Of a DNA stretch of 64,000 bases, positions 28,401 to 36,963 are shown piece by piece (position 1 is the stretch's first letter; the number at the start of each line of letters is the position of its first letter). A model generated the notes under the pieces. That model was not told the origin of the DNA. It was given only the letters and a program-made list of their open reading frames with translations, and did not search any database. The translations under genes and the position numbers were made by a program. Source of the DNA: Clostridium_AD sp964467165 (GTDB lineage: Bacteria > Bacillota > Clostridia > Clostridiales > Clostridiaceae); NCBI GenBank assembly GCA_964467165.1, contig CAYXOL010000023.1, forward strand, positions 8,388 through 72,387. Reading direction: 5' to 3'.

Positions 28401-29845
28401 ATGTTGCTTTCAAGTCTACCCTTTTCTATGCTCTTTTGTTGAATCTGCTTATTAATTTCATCTATTTCCTTTTTAATTTCATATATATTTGTTTTTGTAG
28501 TCTTTATATTCTCTTCATTTTCTCGTAAAAACTTTGAGGTTTCCTTTTCTTTTGCTTCATAATGTTTCTTCAACGTAAATCCTGTATTCTCTCTTTCTGG
28601 TTGTAAGTCCTTGTTCTTTTCCTTTAGAATTTCTATTTGATTTTCATGTTTTTGAACATCTCTTGAGGCTTTAACATATTCCTCATATATCTTTGAGCAC
28701 TCTAATATCTGCTGCATTTTTTCAAGATCATTGATTTTTTCATTAATATTTGAGGATTCTTCTATAGCTATTTCTTTATCTGCATTTATTTCTTTGGCAA
28801 TAACTTCAAATGCGTAAACCTCTGATGATATCTTTTCATATTTAATGTTCTTAATATAGGATTCTATTTCTAATATTTTAAACTCTAGCACCTCTTTTTT
28901 ATCTTCCTCTAAGGACAAACTCCCTTTTAAATATTTTATAAGATTAGCTATCTTATTTTTTAAACTTTCACTATGCTCTCTATGTTCCATAAAAATTTCT
29001 GCTACAGCTAATATTTCCTTAGCACAGCTTCTAAACTCTTCTATAGCCTGTTTTTTTTCTATTTTAGACTGATTATATCTATACTGGTATATGTATTTTT
29101 TAACTATTTCACTGAAATTTTTTATTTTGTCCTCATCTTTATTAATCTTATCTTCTACAGCTTTAATAAACCATTTCTCCACAAGGCCAGATACATTTTT
29201 AGCTTCGCGGAAAAGCTCTGACAGCCCTGATTCATTCATGTTAATCTTTTTTATTATGCTTTCCCATTCCTTATTATTTATCTTATACTGCCTTAAATTA
29301 TCAAAATAATTCTTAGTTTGCGCAGGAGTAGTCATATCAAAATAATTAAAATTTATGTTCTTATCTTTTTTCAGCTCCTCTAATAACCCTTTGGTATTAG
29401 TAAAACTTTTAATTTTCTTAATATTTTTTTCAACCTCAACTGCTGGAAAATTATAAATATCGTATTTGCTATTTCCTCTATACTCATGTATAAAAGTTAC
29501 TATATCTAAATCCTCACCTGAATCATCATCTGAAGATATTAACCTTTTTCTAACCATCATACCTATAAGCACATACCCTACGCCACCATCCAAAACCCAT
29601 TCTGTTAAAATGTAACTTGGTGATGTAGAATTAAAATAACTTTTAAAGGTTCTATCTTTTAAATCCCTGTACCTCTTATTCACAAAAGGAGCCATCATGA
29701 GTTGAACCATTACTGACTTACCCCCACCATTTCTAAGGCTTAAAAGGGTACTCTCTCCACCTAATTCAAATGTTTCATCATCTATTTTCATTGAATTGTT
29801 ATTATAACTAAAGTTTACAATTCTAAGAGCATTGATTTTACTCAT
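25445..29845 (-). CDS. jetC: Wadjet SMC-like ATPase JetC
   Basis: 1466-residue SMC/MukB-like ATPase, motor of a Wadjet plasmid-defence complex that extrudes and helps cleave circular DNA. N-terminal Walker A is LRNGGGKSVMV (GGGKS about 40-44), then long charged coiled-coil arms broken by a hinge-like region (about 580-760), and a C-terminal head with the signature motif LNSGGEGFLSAF and Walker B KVIIMDNPFAQT. The start used is ATG 29845, after GGAGGTGA with 7 bases spacing; it overlaps the jetB stop by 8 bases. It lies last in the operon. Function rests on the whole gene set; which Wadjet type is less sure. Confidence 0.85.
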   Translation of the reverse strand: MSKINALRIVNFSYNNNSMKIDDETFELGGESTLLSLRNGGGKSVMVQLMMAPFVNKRYRDLKDRTFKSYFNSTSPSYILTEWVLDGGVGYVLIGMMVRKRLISSDDDSGEDLDIVTFIHEYRGNSKYDIYNFPAVEVEKNIKKIKSFTNTKGLLEELKKDKNINFNYFDMTTPAQTKNYFDNLRQYKINNKEWESIIKKINMNESGLSELFREAKNVSGLVEKWFIKAVEDKINKDEDKIKNFSEIVKKYIYQYRYNQSKIEKKQAIEEFRSCAKEILAVAEIFMEHREHSESLKNKIANLIKYLKGSLSLEEDKKEVLEFKILEIESYIKNIKYEKISSEVYAFEVIAKEINADKEIAIEESSNINEKINDLEKMQQILECSKIYEEYVKASRDVQKHENQIEILKEKNKDLQPERENTGFTLKKHYEAKEKETSKFLRENEENIKTTKTNIYEIKKEIDEINKQIQQKSIEKGRLESNINSFYVEEENFNNRYKKAFIRNLMGYYNKDFINKETLSYSESSARKEESITRSKKLYEEKSIEVKAREREKDDVSKGISDISNEISNMKNEKNKLLKEIENRKNIIRYIDVDESRLFDKEYIINEFNSKIRILKEEENKFIIKLNKLQQEEKKLQTGRTLEVPRDMEEKLRQRDINIIYGMDWLKKNNYSENENIKFIEDNPFLPYSLIMEPEDLIKLQKEELGIFTSYPIPIVKRESLMSKSIGKINSLCNLDDITFYVSFNNGLINEEQLKKLLCEKQGEITSIKEALARKISDTQFYERNRSEVQFSILDKETYETLEKHLDLKEQELISKENRFNSIRDAIMDINKTIEKTNKIIRTEENELHSLKREIEDFKLLLKSYEKYTFDKKKLENLSENIIQLINNKNTKENNKISLENSLYNIQDGFRELKDKLKKIQDNVNKYNQYNQGEILQKDIEDLEARYDSLTKEISTDIQLLEESLRDANERFRVKEDDLIAKGKEYSLNEIEYRKVSYDRFKEEEIKGDLKTLKEAIDKINNNINELKIDFAKVDTNIKNLYKRIKDDFNKESPKPREEILDRDFNKRTFDKSRELEEVKKENLLLVKTLEKLESNLSNLEEFKDFVITQELIIDVEIQGLTKYTGEIRRDYRNSLEKEAKKSLALSNEINRVSRKPLFLNDDFFKKSLETIERSIDKPDIVIENLNITLDAHQALMEKLQADIDLIIREKDNVAQSIYEYVLEVHANIGKIDNNSSIKIRDKYVKMLSIKLPEWEPNIELYRLRVNDFLETLTIKALVRLQSNENIEDLISKSINTRDLYNEVVSISNIEVKLYKIEEDRQILLGWNEIALNSGGEGFLSAFVILSSLLSYMRRDETDIFASNEDGKVIIMDNPFAQTNAEHLLKPLMDIAKKSNTQLICLSGLGGESVLNRFDNIYVLDLVPSKLKSGLKYLKSEHIKGEEYIETIVASRFKLEEEVAIDQMELF

Positions 29846-30554
29846 TAATTTCACCTCCAAAAGCTTTAACCACTCTCATGTAGTTGTTTTTATTTAATAT
29901 GTTCCAATCCATAAAATTATCTAACTTTGAGGTAGTAATTATCATATCATCTGCCTGCACATAATTTATAAGTCCTTGATTTTCTAAAAAGTTAAGTATA
30001 GTGTATATAAACCCTTCCTTAGTAGTTCTAGAAGTAGTTTGTTTATCCGAACTTTTAAGGGCTTCAAAACGTTCTAAAATATTAGTATAGGCAATACCAG
30101 TTTTTACTTGTTCCTCTTCTAAGTTTTCTTTTTCCACGCTCTCTTTTAATCTATTACTTATTATGTTTAAAAGCTCTCCACCCTTTAAGAAATCTCTAGA
30201 TTTACTTGTTCTACCTTGTGAACCATAAAACTCAACCAGCATAGTAAGTATTACAAACTGCGATAGATAATAATCCTTATCATTACAATTAGACTTGCAA
30301 AGTTCTTTTTTAAGTACACCTTTAGAATATCCTAAAAAATCATTGTCCTCACTGGGTATAAGGTATATAACCCCGCTATACTTTTCCACTTTGCAGGCAC
30401 AGTTTTCTCCTTGTATTTTTACTAAATTCATCACCTGCTCACTTTCAGAATACATTCTAAAGAGATCTTTTTCCTTTTCCTCTGAAAGTTCTCCATTTTG
30501 AATCAGGTAATAAAAAATTTTGTTACCAGTATTTATATCTTCTATATTATACAT
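29838..30554 (-). CDS. jetB: Wadjet kite-like subunit JetB
   Basis: 238-residue protein at the place of the kite/MukE-like subunit of Wadjet complexes, which bridges the SMC head and the kleisin. Predicted winged-helix content; motifs are poorly conserved in this family, and I recognise it mainly from size and position between the JetA-like and JetC genes. Starts with ATG (weak AAGG just upstream), 12 bases after the jetA stop; its end overlaps jetC by 8 bases, a sign of translational coupling. Confidence 0.72.
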   Translation of the reverse strand: MYNIEDINTGNKIFYYLIQNGELSEEKEKDLFRMYSESEQVMNLVKIQGENCACKVEKYSGVIYLIPSEDNDFLGYSKGVLKKELCKSNCNDKDYYLSQFVILTMLVEFYGSQGRTSKSRDFLKGGELLNIISNRLKESVEKENLEEEQVKTGIAYTNILERFEALKSSDKQTTSRTTKEGFIYTILNFLENQGLINYVQADDMIITTSKLDNFMDWNILNKNNYMRVVKAFGGEINE

Positions 30555-30566
30555 ACCTTGTTCTCA

Positions 30567-32183
30567 CTACCTTTCCACTTTAAAGCATACATCTGAACAT
30601 ATAACAGCTTTAACTATACCTTTATCACTTGGAAGCCCGTAAAACTTAATCTTTTCTTCACTATCCAATATTTTAGAAATATAAATATTTTTAATATCAC
30701 TAAGTTTAATGTGCTCCTCTACTAAGTTTAGTATAGTTTCATTTAACTCAAATTCAAATTTTTCTTTTTCTGATATGGTTTCTTCTTTTTCTTTCTTAAG
30801 TTCTGCTATATCAATATGTTTATACTTTAAAAGTTCAATTATTATTTCTCTAAATATCTCAACAGTTGGTATTAATACTTCTTTACCGTTACTGCCTATT
30901 TTAATTTTTTCTGATATTTCTTTAAGTGATATTTCTCCTTTTTCGCAGGCAAATTCTAAAATCATTTTTAAGGAGCTTTTGTATTTCTCCAGCTTTTGTC
31001 TTGCTTTTTCTCTTTTTTCTTCCACCCAATGACCTTCCTCAAAGGATACCACCTCATCTTCTTCAAGTTCTTTTGCTTTTATGTTTTTTTGATACTGCAA
31101 GCACTTATTAAGGTTATATATTTTAGTAATAGGTGCTCTATATAAAGACCTTAAAATATAATCTACAGTATCCAGCTTTGAACTGTCCTCCATAATCTTA
31201 TCATATATATCTGTACCTATATTAAATCTCTTTATAAGCGACATTGAAGCCATTTCCTCTAATTCTTTTGAGTAAACACTTTTAAAATCGAAATGAGTGT
31301 TTAATATCTTTTGCTGCTCTTCAATTGCGCGACCAAGATACTGCTCAATTATTCCTAAGAATTTTAAATTCTCAAGTTCCTTGCCACTAAGCTTTTTAAC
31401 GTTAATATCCTGCTCTCTAATCTCTTGTATTTTAAGGTTAACCATATTTCTATACTCATTAAATTTCTTTCTTGTTGTATTTAATGAATCCATATTACCT
31501 TCTAATAATTGTCTATATTCTTCCACCGAATAGTTAAGAGCATTTTGCCTAATTCTCCGTATAGCATCATGCATCTTTTGAAGCTGTATTCTAAGAAGAT
31601 TAAATATATTCTTAACATCATCTACAGCCTTATCATAACTAGCTTTTTCAAGATGAAGCTTAAATATCATTTCATGTATGGTAAGTTTCATATTGCTTTC
31701 AATTTCTAAAGTAGATAAAAGCAGTGAATAACCATCATCAGTTAAATAATAAGATGTTCTTTTTACCACATCATCAACATAAACTATCTTATTAGAAACA
31801 AAACTTATATATATATCCCTGTATTCCCCTTCTTTAAAATCAAAGCCCTTAAAATACATTGCCTTACCTTCATCACACAGCACTACATTTACTATGAAGT
31901 CCCCTAGCTCTGTGCATTCTTCATAACTTAGGGATTTTTTAAAATACTTCATATTAACATCATCAATAAAGCTACCTATACTATCCATAGTGCAGTATTC
32001 ATCCTTTAGTGACTCCTCCATTATGTAAAGCATAACTGCAAAAATTAAATTTATGTATTCATGAGTTTCCTCGAAGCCATAATTCTTCCATGTATTTTTA
32101 AACATACTATTTTTACAAAGGAGAACATAGGCTCCAACCTTCTTCATTCTTATATCAAAGTCTTTAAGAAAATCTGCTCGCAT
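30567..32183 (-). CDS. jetA: Wadjet kleisin-like subunit JetA
   Basis: 538 residues, mostly helical with coiled-coil-like stretches, at the position of the kleisin (MukF-like) subunit. The beginning MRADFLKDFDIRMKKVGAY fits the type III JetA group (DUF5716) as I remember it, rather than the DUF3375 protein of type I. Kleisins close the SMC ring and bind the kite subunit. ATG with AGGGGGA upstream. It lies between jetD and jetB; the order D-A-B-C also points to type III, which a profile search would settle. Confidence 0.72.
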   Translation of the reverse strand: MRADFLKDFDIRMKKVGAYVLLCKNSMFKNTWKNYGFEETHEYINLIFAVMLYIMEESLKDEYCTMDSIGSFIDDVNMKYFKKSLSYEECTELGDFIVNVVLCDEGKAMYFKGFDFKEGEYRDIYISFVSNKIVYVDDVVKRTSYYLTDDGYSLLLSTLEIESNMKLTIHEMIFKLHLEKASYDKAVDDVKNIFNLLRIQLQKMHDAIRRIRQNALNYSVEEYRQLLEGNMDSLNTTRKKFNEYRNMVNLKIQEIREQDINVKKLSGKELENLKFLGIIEQYLGRAIEEQQKILNTHFDFKSVYSKELEEMASMSLIKRFNIGTDIYDKIMEDSSKLDTVDYILRSLYRAPITKIYNLNKCLQYQKNIKAKELEEDEVVSFEEGHWVEEKREKARQKLEKYKSSLKMILEFACEKGEISLKEISEKIKIGSNGKEVLIPTVEIFREIIIELLKYKHIDIAELKKEKEETISEKEKFEFELNETILNLVEEHIKLSDIKNIYISKILDSEEKIKFYGLPSDKGIVKAVICSDVCFKVER

Positions 32184-32209
32184 TTTTTTAATTCCCCCTA
32201 TTCAGCCTT

Positions 32210-33217
32210 CTAAAAGTCCCCAATATTCAATATTTCCTGAGGTATATATTTATTTGAGCTAAGTATATTCATTATAACATCTCTATACTCCCCAGTAAAT
32301 TCTCTTAAAAATACTTCGCCTATATTTCTATTTTGGCCTTCTTTGGTATCTGGTAAACTTATATTCTCTAACATAAATTTATCTAACATGACTTCATATC
32401 CTCTAACAAAAGGTTTTATATTAAAACTGTCTTTAAATATTTCATATAACCACTCATAAATTATTATGCCTTCATAATCCAAATCTCCAAGATATAAAAT
32501 TTCATTATCCTTATGTAGTAGATAGGGCTCAGCGCAAAGCTCAAAATCTTTAAATGTTTTATATATATTTTTTCCTTCACCGTATATTAATGTAAAGATT
32601 TCCGCACTAAATATTTTATTATTTTCTTTTATAAGGTGTTTTCTCATGCTATAAAATGTATCTTTGTTTTCAATTATTAAAATTTTTTGTGGTGAGTTTT
32701 TACTATAAGAATAATAGGAAAGAGGCTGGGTAGTGTCGTAAATATTTAAAAATTCTTCAGGTAAGTTAAGATTCTTTAGTATCCTTTTTCCGCCCTCTTT
32801 ATTTAGAAACTTTTCTCTTTCCCAAATTTGAAAACTTCTTTCATTAGCTGCTACCTCCGTATTTAGCAATTCTATTCTTTCATCAAGAAATTTACTCAAA
32901 GAAAGAATAAATTTCCTGTCTTGTTTATATTTATCAATGTTTTTCATATAATAAGTTTTGTCCAGCTTAATATTAATACCATATGATAATTCCTGTGTAA
33001 ACTTAGTATTATCTTCCTTCGCGTCCACAACAGTATATCTATTATATAAAGCTGGTTTCTTACCATTTAGCTTGCTGCTTTTTATAGGTATTATTACTTC
33101 CTCATTAATTAAGTTTGATACTACACTTACCAGTTCCATATAATCACTTATATTAAGATATTGTTGCAACTCATCAATATCTATTCTTTTTTTGTTGAGA
33201 TTTTTTAAATTCTTCAT
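32210..33217 (-). CDS. jetD: Wadjet nuclease subunit JetD (Toprim)
   Basis: 335-residue nuclease subunit, first gene of the operon. The C-terminal half is a topoisomerase-VI-like Toprim domain (DUF2220): the conserved Glu is in ILIIENKDTF and the DxD pair in YLGDLDYEG, the residues that bind the catalytic metals in JetD proteins cutting circular DNA. The N-terminal part is predicted winged-helix (DELQQYLNISDYMELVSVV). The start used is ATG 33217 with AGGGGG 7 bases upstream; an upstream in-frame start at 33247 lacks a site. All catalytic residues seem intact, so the system is probably active. Confidence 0.85.
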   Translation of the reverse strand: MKNLKNLNKKRIDIDELQQYLNISDYMELVSVVSNLINEEVIIPIKSSKLNGKKPALYNRYTVVDAKEDNTKFTQELSYGINIKLDKTYYMKNIDKYKQDRKFILSLSKFLDERIELLNTEVAANERSFQIWEREKFLNKEGGKRILKNLNLPEEFLNIYDTTQPLSYYSYSKNSPQKILIIENKDTFYSMRKHLIKENNKIFSAEIFTLIYGEGKNIYKTFKDFELCAEPYLLHKDNEILYLGDLDYEGIIIYEWLYEIFKDSFNIKPFVRGYEVMLDKFMLENISLPDTKEGQNRNIGEVFLREFTGEYRDVIMNILSSNKYIPQEILNIGDF

Positions 33218-33265
33218 TGATATCCCCCTGATCATATATAAGTTCAAAAACTTTTTAACTTGTAT

Positions 33266-33299
33266 ATTTATAAGATTAGCTTATTTATAAGATTAGCTT
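33266..33299. repeat. Perfect tandem 17-bp repeat at the jet operon start
   Basis: Two exact, adjacent copies of ATTTATAAGATTAGCTT (33266-33282 and 33283-33299). On the minus strand they begin 7 bases downstream of the -10 box of the Wadjet promoter, so they cover the expected transcription start and early leader. This position fits a repressor site. Confidence 0.75.
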
Positions 33300-33306
33300 T
33301 CTTATA

Positions 33307-33336
33307 ATTATAATGCTATTTTTATCTCATTGTAAA
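33307..33336 (-). promoter_or_regulatory. Promoter of the Wadjet operon
   Basis: On the minus strand TTTACA (33336-33331), an 18-base spacer, and TATAAT (33312-33307). It lies just after the terminator of the upstream protease gene and 90 bases before the jetD start. Confidence 0.6.
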
Positions 33337-33349
33337 TTATTTTATAAAA

Positions 33350-33382
33350 AAACCTTTCATCCTACTATAGGACAAAAGGTTT
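33350..33382 (-). terminator. Terminator of the subtilase gene
   Basis: AAACCTTT (33350-33357) pairs with AAAGGTTT (33375-33382), with an inner CCT/AGG pairing, and the minus strand continues into a run of T. It insulates the Wadjet operon from the protease gene. Confidence 0.75.
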
Positions 33383-33431
33383 AACAATATTTCAGTACCA
33401 TAGTTTTGACTTAACTACCGTGTACCCCAAT

Positions 33432-34979
33432 TTATTTTTGGTTTACTAATATTATAAAAGGTACATGCTTTTCTTCTTCATTATTCTTGAACCATAATAT
33501 ACCTTCATAAATTCCATTTGGAGTTGTTTCAGCTATTTTCACATTCATTGAAACTTTTTCCAAAGAACCTGATTTAGCGTTAACAGTTGAAGGTATATTT
33601 ATATCTATTCCTTTGAATTCGCTAAACTTTTCTACAGATATATTATATTCCTTAGTTTCATTTAATAAATTTTTTAATTTTATCTCATCAAACCCCCAAT
33701 TACTGTGCGCTTGCTTTATAAGTGCTATGGTGCCTGTTATATAAGGCGCTGCCATGCTTGTACCTGTGTTGTATATATAACCAATATCATTTATTGAATA
33801 TGGCGTAGTACTTAATATTTTTGTGCCTGGTGCTGAAATATCTGGTTTGAATAGCATATTATTTTTACTAGCTCCTCTTGAACTTTGAACAAATATTTCC
33901 TGATATAATTTATTAGTTAATTCAGGATTTTTCGAATGTATTATGTTATTAAAATTTTCTACATCTTTTGACTTTACAAAGGCTATAGGTAATCCTTCAT
34001 ATAAAAAAGACCACCCATTATCATCACTATCTATTCCATTTATAATTAGACCACCGGCTCCAGAAGCTTTAAGTTTTGTTACTAGTTCCACCATTTCCAT
34101 ATTTTTCTCATTTAAATATTCCTTAGTGGTATTCATTATCACTATCTTCTTTTTCAAATCAGTTTTTTCTATATTTTCTTTAGATATTTCCCCTAAATAA
34201 GTGACTTTACCTTGCTCTGGAAATTTCTCCACGTAATTATTTTTACCCTTTTCCGGAAAAATTAACGTACCATTTCCAATCTTTAATAAAACTTCTTGAC
34301 TTCCACCTTTAAATATAGGTTGTTTAGATGGTAGCGTAGCATTACCTACAGATATAACATCTGGTGAGCATGCTAAATCAGATGTTGTCCAAAGTTTAGG
34401 CCCAGTATTTCCATTAGATTTTACAGCAATAATGCCTTTTTCCTTTGCTTTTTTAATCTCAATATCTAACGCATCACCAGAAGTATAGCTATCTACCCTA
34501 GATGAAATATTTATTACTTGTGCTCCATCATTTACTGCTTTTTTAATAGCTTCTACTAGATTTTTGTAAAGCTGACCTTCATCTTTTGTAACTACACGAT
34601 AAATTAGTAATGAAGCTTCTGAGGCTATACCCTTCATTTCACCGTTCGCTGCTGCGATTCCAGCTACATGGGTACCATGTCCTCTTCGATCATCACCATC
34701 CATATATATAGGTTTATTTTCTACAAAATCATACCCGCCTATTATTTTACCTTTTAGATCAGCATGATTTATATCTATACCTGAATCTAGTATGGCTATT
34801 TTAACTCCCTTTCCTGTATATTTTGTAGTATTTGCTGTGTTAAGTGGAAGTTCTAAGTTTTTCTCCGCTAATGTAATTGCTGGTGTTGATTCTTGTGCCC
34901 TAACTACATTAACTTTGTTATAACTAAATAGAGATATTGCTATGAAAATAACTGTTGCTATTAAGTATTTCTTTTTCAT
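33432..34979 (-). CDS. Secreted S8 subtilisin-like serine protease with PA-type insert
   Basis: 515 residues. N-terminal signal segment (IATVIFIAISLFSY), a short propeptide at most, then the S8 catalytic domain: Asp65 in AILDSGID, His101 in RRGHGTHVAG, Ser near 405 in GTSMAAPYITG. Between His and Ser is an insert of about 130 residues (around GAGGLIINGIDSDDNG) like the protease-associated (PA) domain that shapes substrate access. No cell-wall anchor (LPXTG) or S-layer repeat is seen, so release to the medium is likely. ATG start with AAGGAG. Role unknown; nutrient or surface proteolysis is the usual role of the family. Confidence 0.88.
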   Translation of the reverse strand: MKKKYLIATVIFIAISLFSYNKVNVVRAQESTPAITLAEKNLELPLNTANTTKYTGKGVKIAILDSGIDINHADLKGKIIGGYDFVENKPIYMDGDDRRGHGTHVAGIAAANGEMKGIASEASLLIYRVVTKDEGQLYKNLVEAIKKAVNDGAQVINISSRVDSYTSGDALDIEIKKAKEKGIIAVKSNGNTGPKLWTTSDLACSPDVISVGNATLPSKQPIFKGGSQEVLLKIGNGTLIFPEKGKNNYVEKFPEQGKVTYLGEISKENIEKTDLKKKIVIMNTTKEYLNEKNMEMVELVTKLKASGAGGLIINGIDSDDNGWSFLYEGLPIAFVKSKDVENFNNIIHSKNPELTNKLYQEIFVQSSRGASKNNMLFKPDISAPGTKILSTTPYSINDIGYIYNTGTSMAAPYITGTIALIKQAHSNWGFDEIKLKNLLNETKEYNISVEKFSEFKGIDINIPSTVNAKSGSLEKVSMNVKIAETTPNGIYEGILWFKNNEEEKHVPFIILVNQK

Positions 34980-35087
34980 TGGTAGATTTCTCCTTTGCGA
35001 TACACTATTTAGTGTGTATTTCCTAACCGCTTTACATATTATTTTAAATCATCATCTTCCATGCTGTAACACTAACGATTACAGAAA

Positions 35088-35119
35088 AAATACTCCCACT
35101 TGTAAATGTGAGAGTATTT
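35088..35119 (-). terminator. Terminator of the repeat-protein gene
   Basis: Stem AATACTCCCAC / GTGAGAGTATT with a 9-base loop; the minus strand then reads TTTTTTC. It lies between the two secreted-protein genes. Confidence 0.75.
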
Positions 35120-35178
35120 TCTTCTATAATGTTGTTAACATTTAAATTTAAAAATAATCTTTTTCAGATATTATATAC

Positions 35179-36699
35179 TTAAGGATTTACAACGTCAACA
35201 TTAACAAGTTTAACTCCAGCCTTTTGTATATCCCAAATCCCTTTAACGTATCCAAGAGTTTCGGCATTACTTTTTCCAATTACTCTTTGAGAACTTATTA
35301 GTTGGTATTTACCATCAACCGCTTTAATCTCAACATCGCTTAATGGATTTCTCATACCAAAAGTGTTTTGCATAAGTTTGCCGTCCTTATTATATAAATT
35401 AAATTCTGTATATATATCTTTCATACTACCTATGTCTAACGAATAGGTTTTATTGGTTTCTTTAACATTAACATCCACTTTGAACCCATCTTTAAATTGA
35501 ACATCATATTCTAAGCCATAGTTAAATTTCTCTTGATCAAGTAAATTAGTAATCTTATTTTCTTTTAATGACAGTAGGCTAAATGACTTCATACCACCAC
35601 TTCCGCCACTTGGAATAGTAATAAATAATTCTTCAGCTTTATCATTGTTTAAATCTCCTACAAACAATGTTGGAGTATATCCAGAATTGTTTTTACTAAC
35701 AGCAATTTCCTTAACCTTGTTAGTTTTAGAATCATAAACATCAAGACATATATTATCTACATAAAGACCTGATAAATTAAGATCAGAGATGCCTGTTAGG
35801 CTAATAAACTCTTTTATTCCATCACCATTAACATCCGCCTCAGTTTGATCAAAAATATGTTTTAAACTTACTTTATCAGCATCCAACTTTATATTTTTGC
35901 CATCCCATTTCCACTGTGATTGTAAATATCCAAGCGTATCTGCATTACAAGTTCCCACTACGCGTTGAGAGGCAATTAGTTCATAGGTTCCATTTTTATC
36001 TATGTCTACTGGAGTTAGTTCACTAACTCCACCCACCCATGGTTCAATATTTTCTTTCAATTTTCCGTCTTTATCATATATATTTGATTCTATATATTGC
36101 TCTTTATTAGGCGATAAATCAATTTGAATTGTTTTATTTAATCTTTTGCTACTTAGACTTGCCATAAAGTTATCTTCAAACTTACCTGTTAAATCTATTT
36201 CACTACCATTTTTTTTGCTATCCCAAAGCACACCTGAATTATCCCCTTTAAGATTAATAATGGAATAGTCGATAAATCCACCACTTCCACCAGTTGGCAT
36301 TTTTACAAATATATCAGGCATTTTATCTCCATTAAAATCGCCTAAAAATATTGTTGGCTTATATCCACCGCTATCTTTTCCTAAAGATGATTTTATGAAT
36401 TTTTTAGTCTTTCCATTTTGAACTATTATGTTTAAATTTTCAAAATATATATCATTCTTATTTGCTTTTGTTCCTATTAAAATTACATTATCTTTTACTT
36501 TATCGCCTGTTATATCAACATATTTATAATCTGAAACATAAGTATTTTTACTTAGTTTTAATTCTGGTATTGATATAATCGAACCTATTTTATAGTTTGG
36601 TTGTTTCTGCGATGTGATACCTTGAGCGCTTATTGTAGATCCTGCAATAATGAGTGAACTTAAAAGTATGGTTGATAGGGTTAATTTTTTATTTTTCAT
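35179..36699 (-). CDS. Secreted VCBS/FG-GAP-like repeat protein with internal duplication
   Basis: 506 residues with an N-terminal signal peptide (LSTILLSSLIIAGSTISAQG). The mature protein is two homologous halves: GYKPTIFLGDFNGDKMPD matches GYTPTLFVGDLNNDKAEE, PTGGSGGF matches PSGGSGGM, and ASQRVVGTCNADTLGYL matches SSQRVIGKSNAETLGYV. The DxNxDGxxD-like segments (DFNGDKMPD, DVNGDGIKE) are those of Ca-binding FG-GAP/VCBS beta-propeller repeats, so it probably folds as a secreted beta-propeller. ATG with GGAGG upstream. Function unknown. Confidence 0.75.
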   Translation of the reverse strand: MKNKKLTLSTILLSSLIIAGSTISAQGITSQKQPNYKIGSIISIPELKLSKNTYVSDYKYVDITGDKVKDNVILIGTKANKNDIYFENLNIIVQNGKTKKFIKSSLGKDSGGYKPTIFLGDFNGDKMPDIFVKMPTGGSGGFIDYSIINLKGDNSGVLWDSKKNGSEIDLTGKFEDNFMASLSSKRLNKTIQIDLSPNKEQYIESNIYDKDGKLKENIEPWVGGVSELTPVDIDKNGTYELIASQRVVGTCNADTLGYLQSQWKWDGKNIKLDADKVSLKHIFDQTEADVNGDGIKEFISLTGISDLNLSGLYVDNICLDVYDSKTNKVKEIAVSKNNSGYTPTLFVGDLNNDKAEELFITIPSGGSGGMKSFSLLSLKENKITNLLDQEKFNYGLEYDVQFKDGFKVDVNVKETNKTYSLDIGSMKDIYTEFNLYNKDGKLMQNTFGMRNPLSDVEIKAVDGKYQLISSQRVIGKSNAETLGYVKGIWDIQKAGVKLVNVDVVNP

Positions 36700-36963
36700 G
36701 ATTATTCCTCCATTGAGACCAATTAGTTTATAAATTAATTATATCTCATGTTCTTTTATGAATGTTTACAAATCAGGTATAATTCAGTTACAAAATAGCA
36801 ACAGCTTTTATCATATATACTGTAATTGTAATAATATTAACTTTGTTGAGCCATCCCCTTACTCACCAAAAGCATTAAGAATAGCATTAGCTGTTAGTGA
36901 GTTTATCTTAGCCTATCCTGAGATTGTATCTATTTTTAAATTGTTTTTATAACTTTGTGGAAT

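Noticed and set aside
36758..36952. Open frame of 64 codons on the plus strand between two minus-strand genes
   Set aside because: No ribosome binding site before the ATG, mixed low-complexity start, no recognisable similarity; treated as chance.
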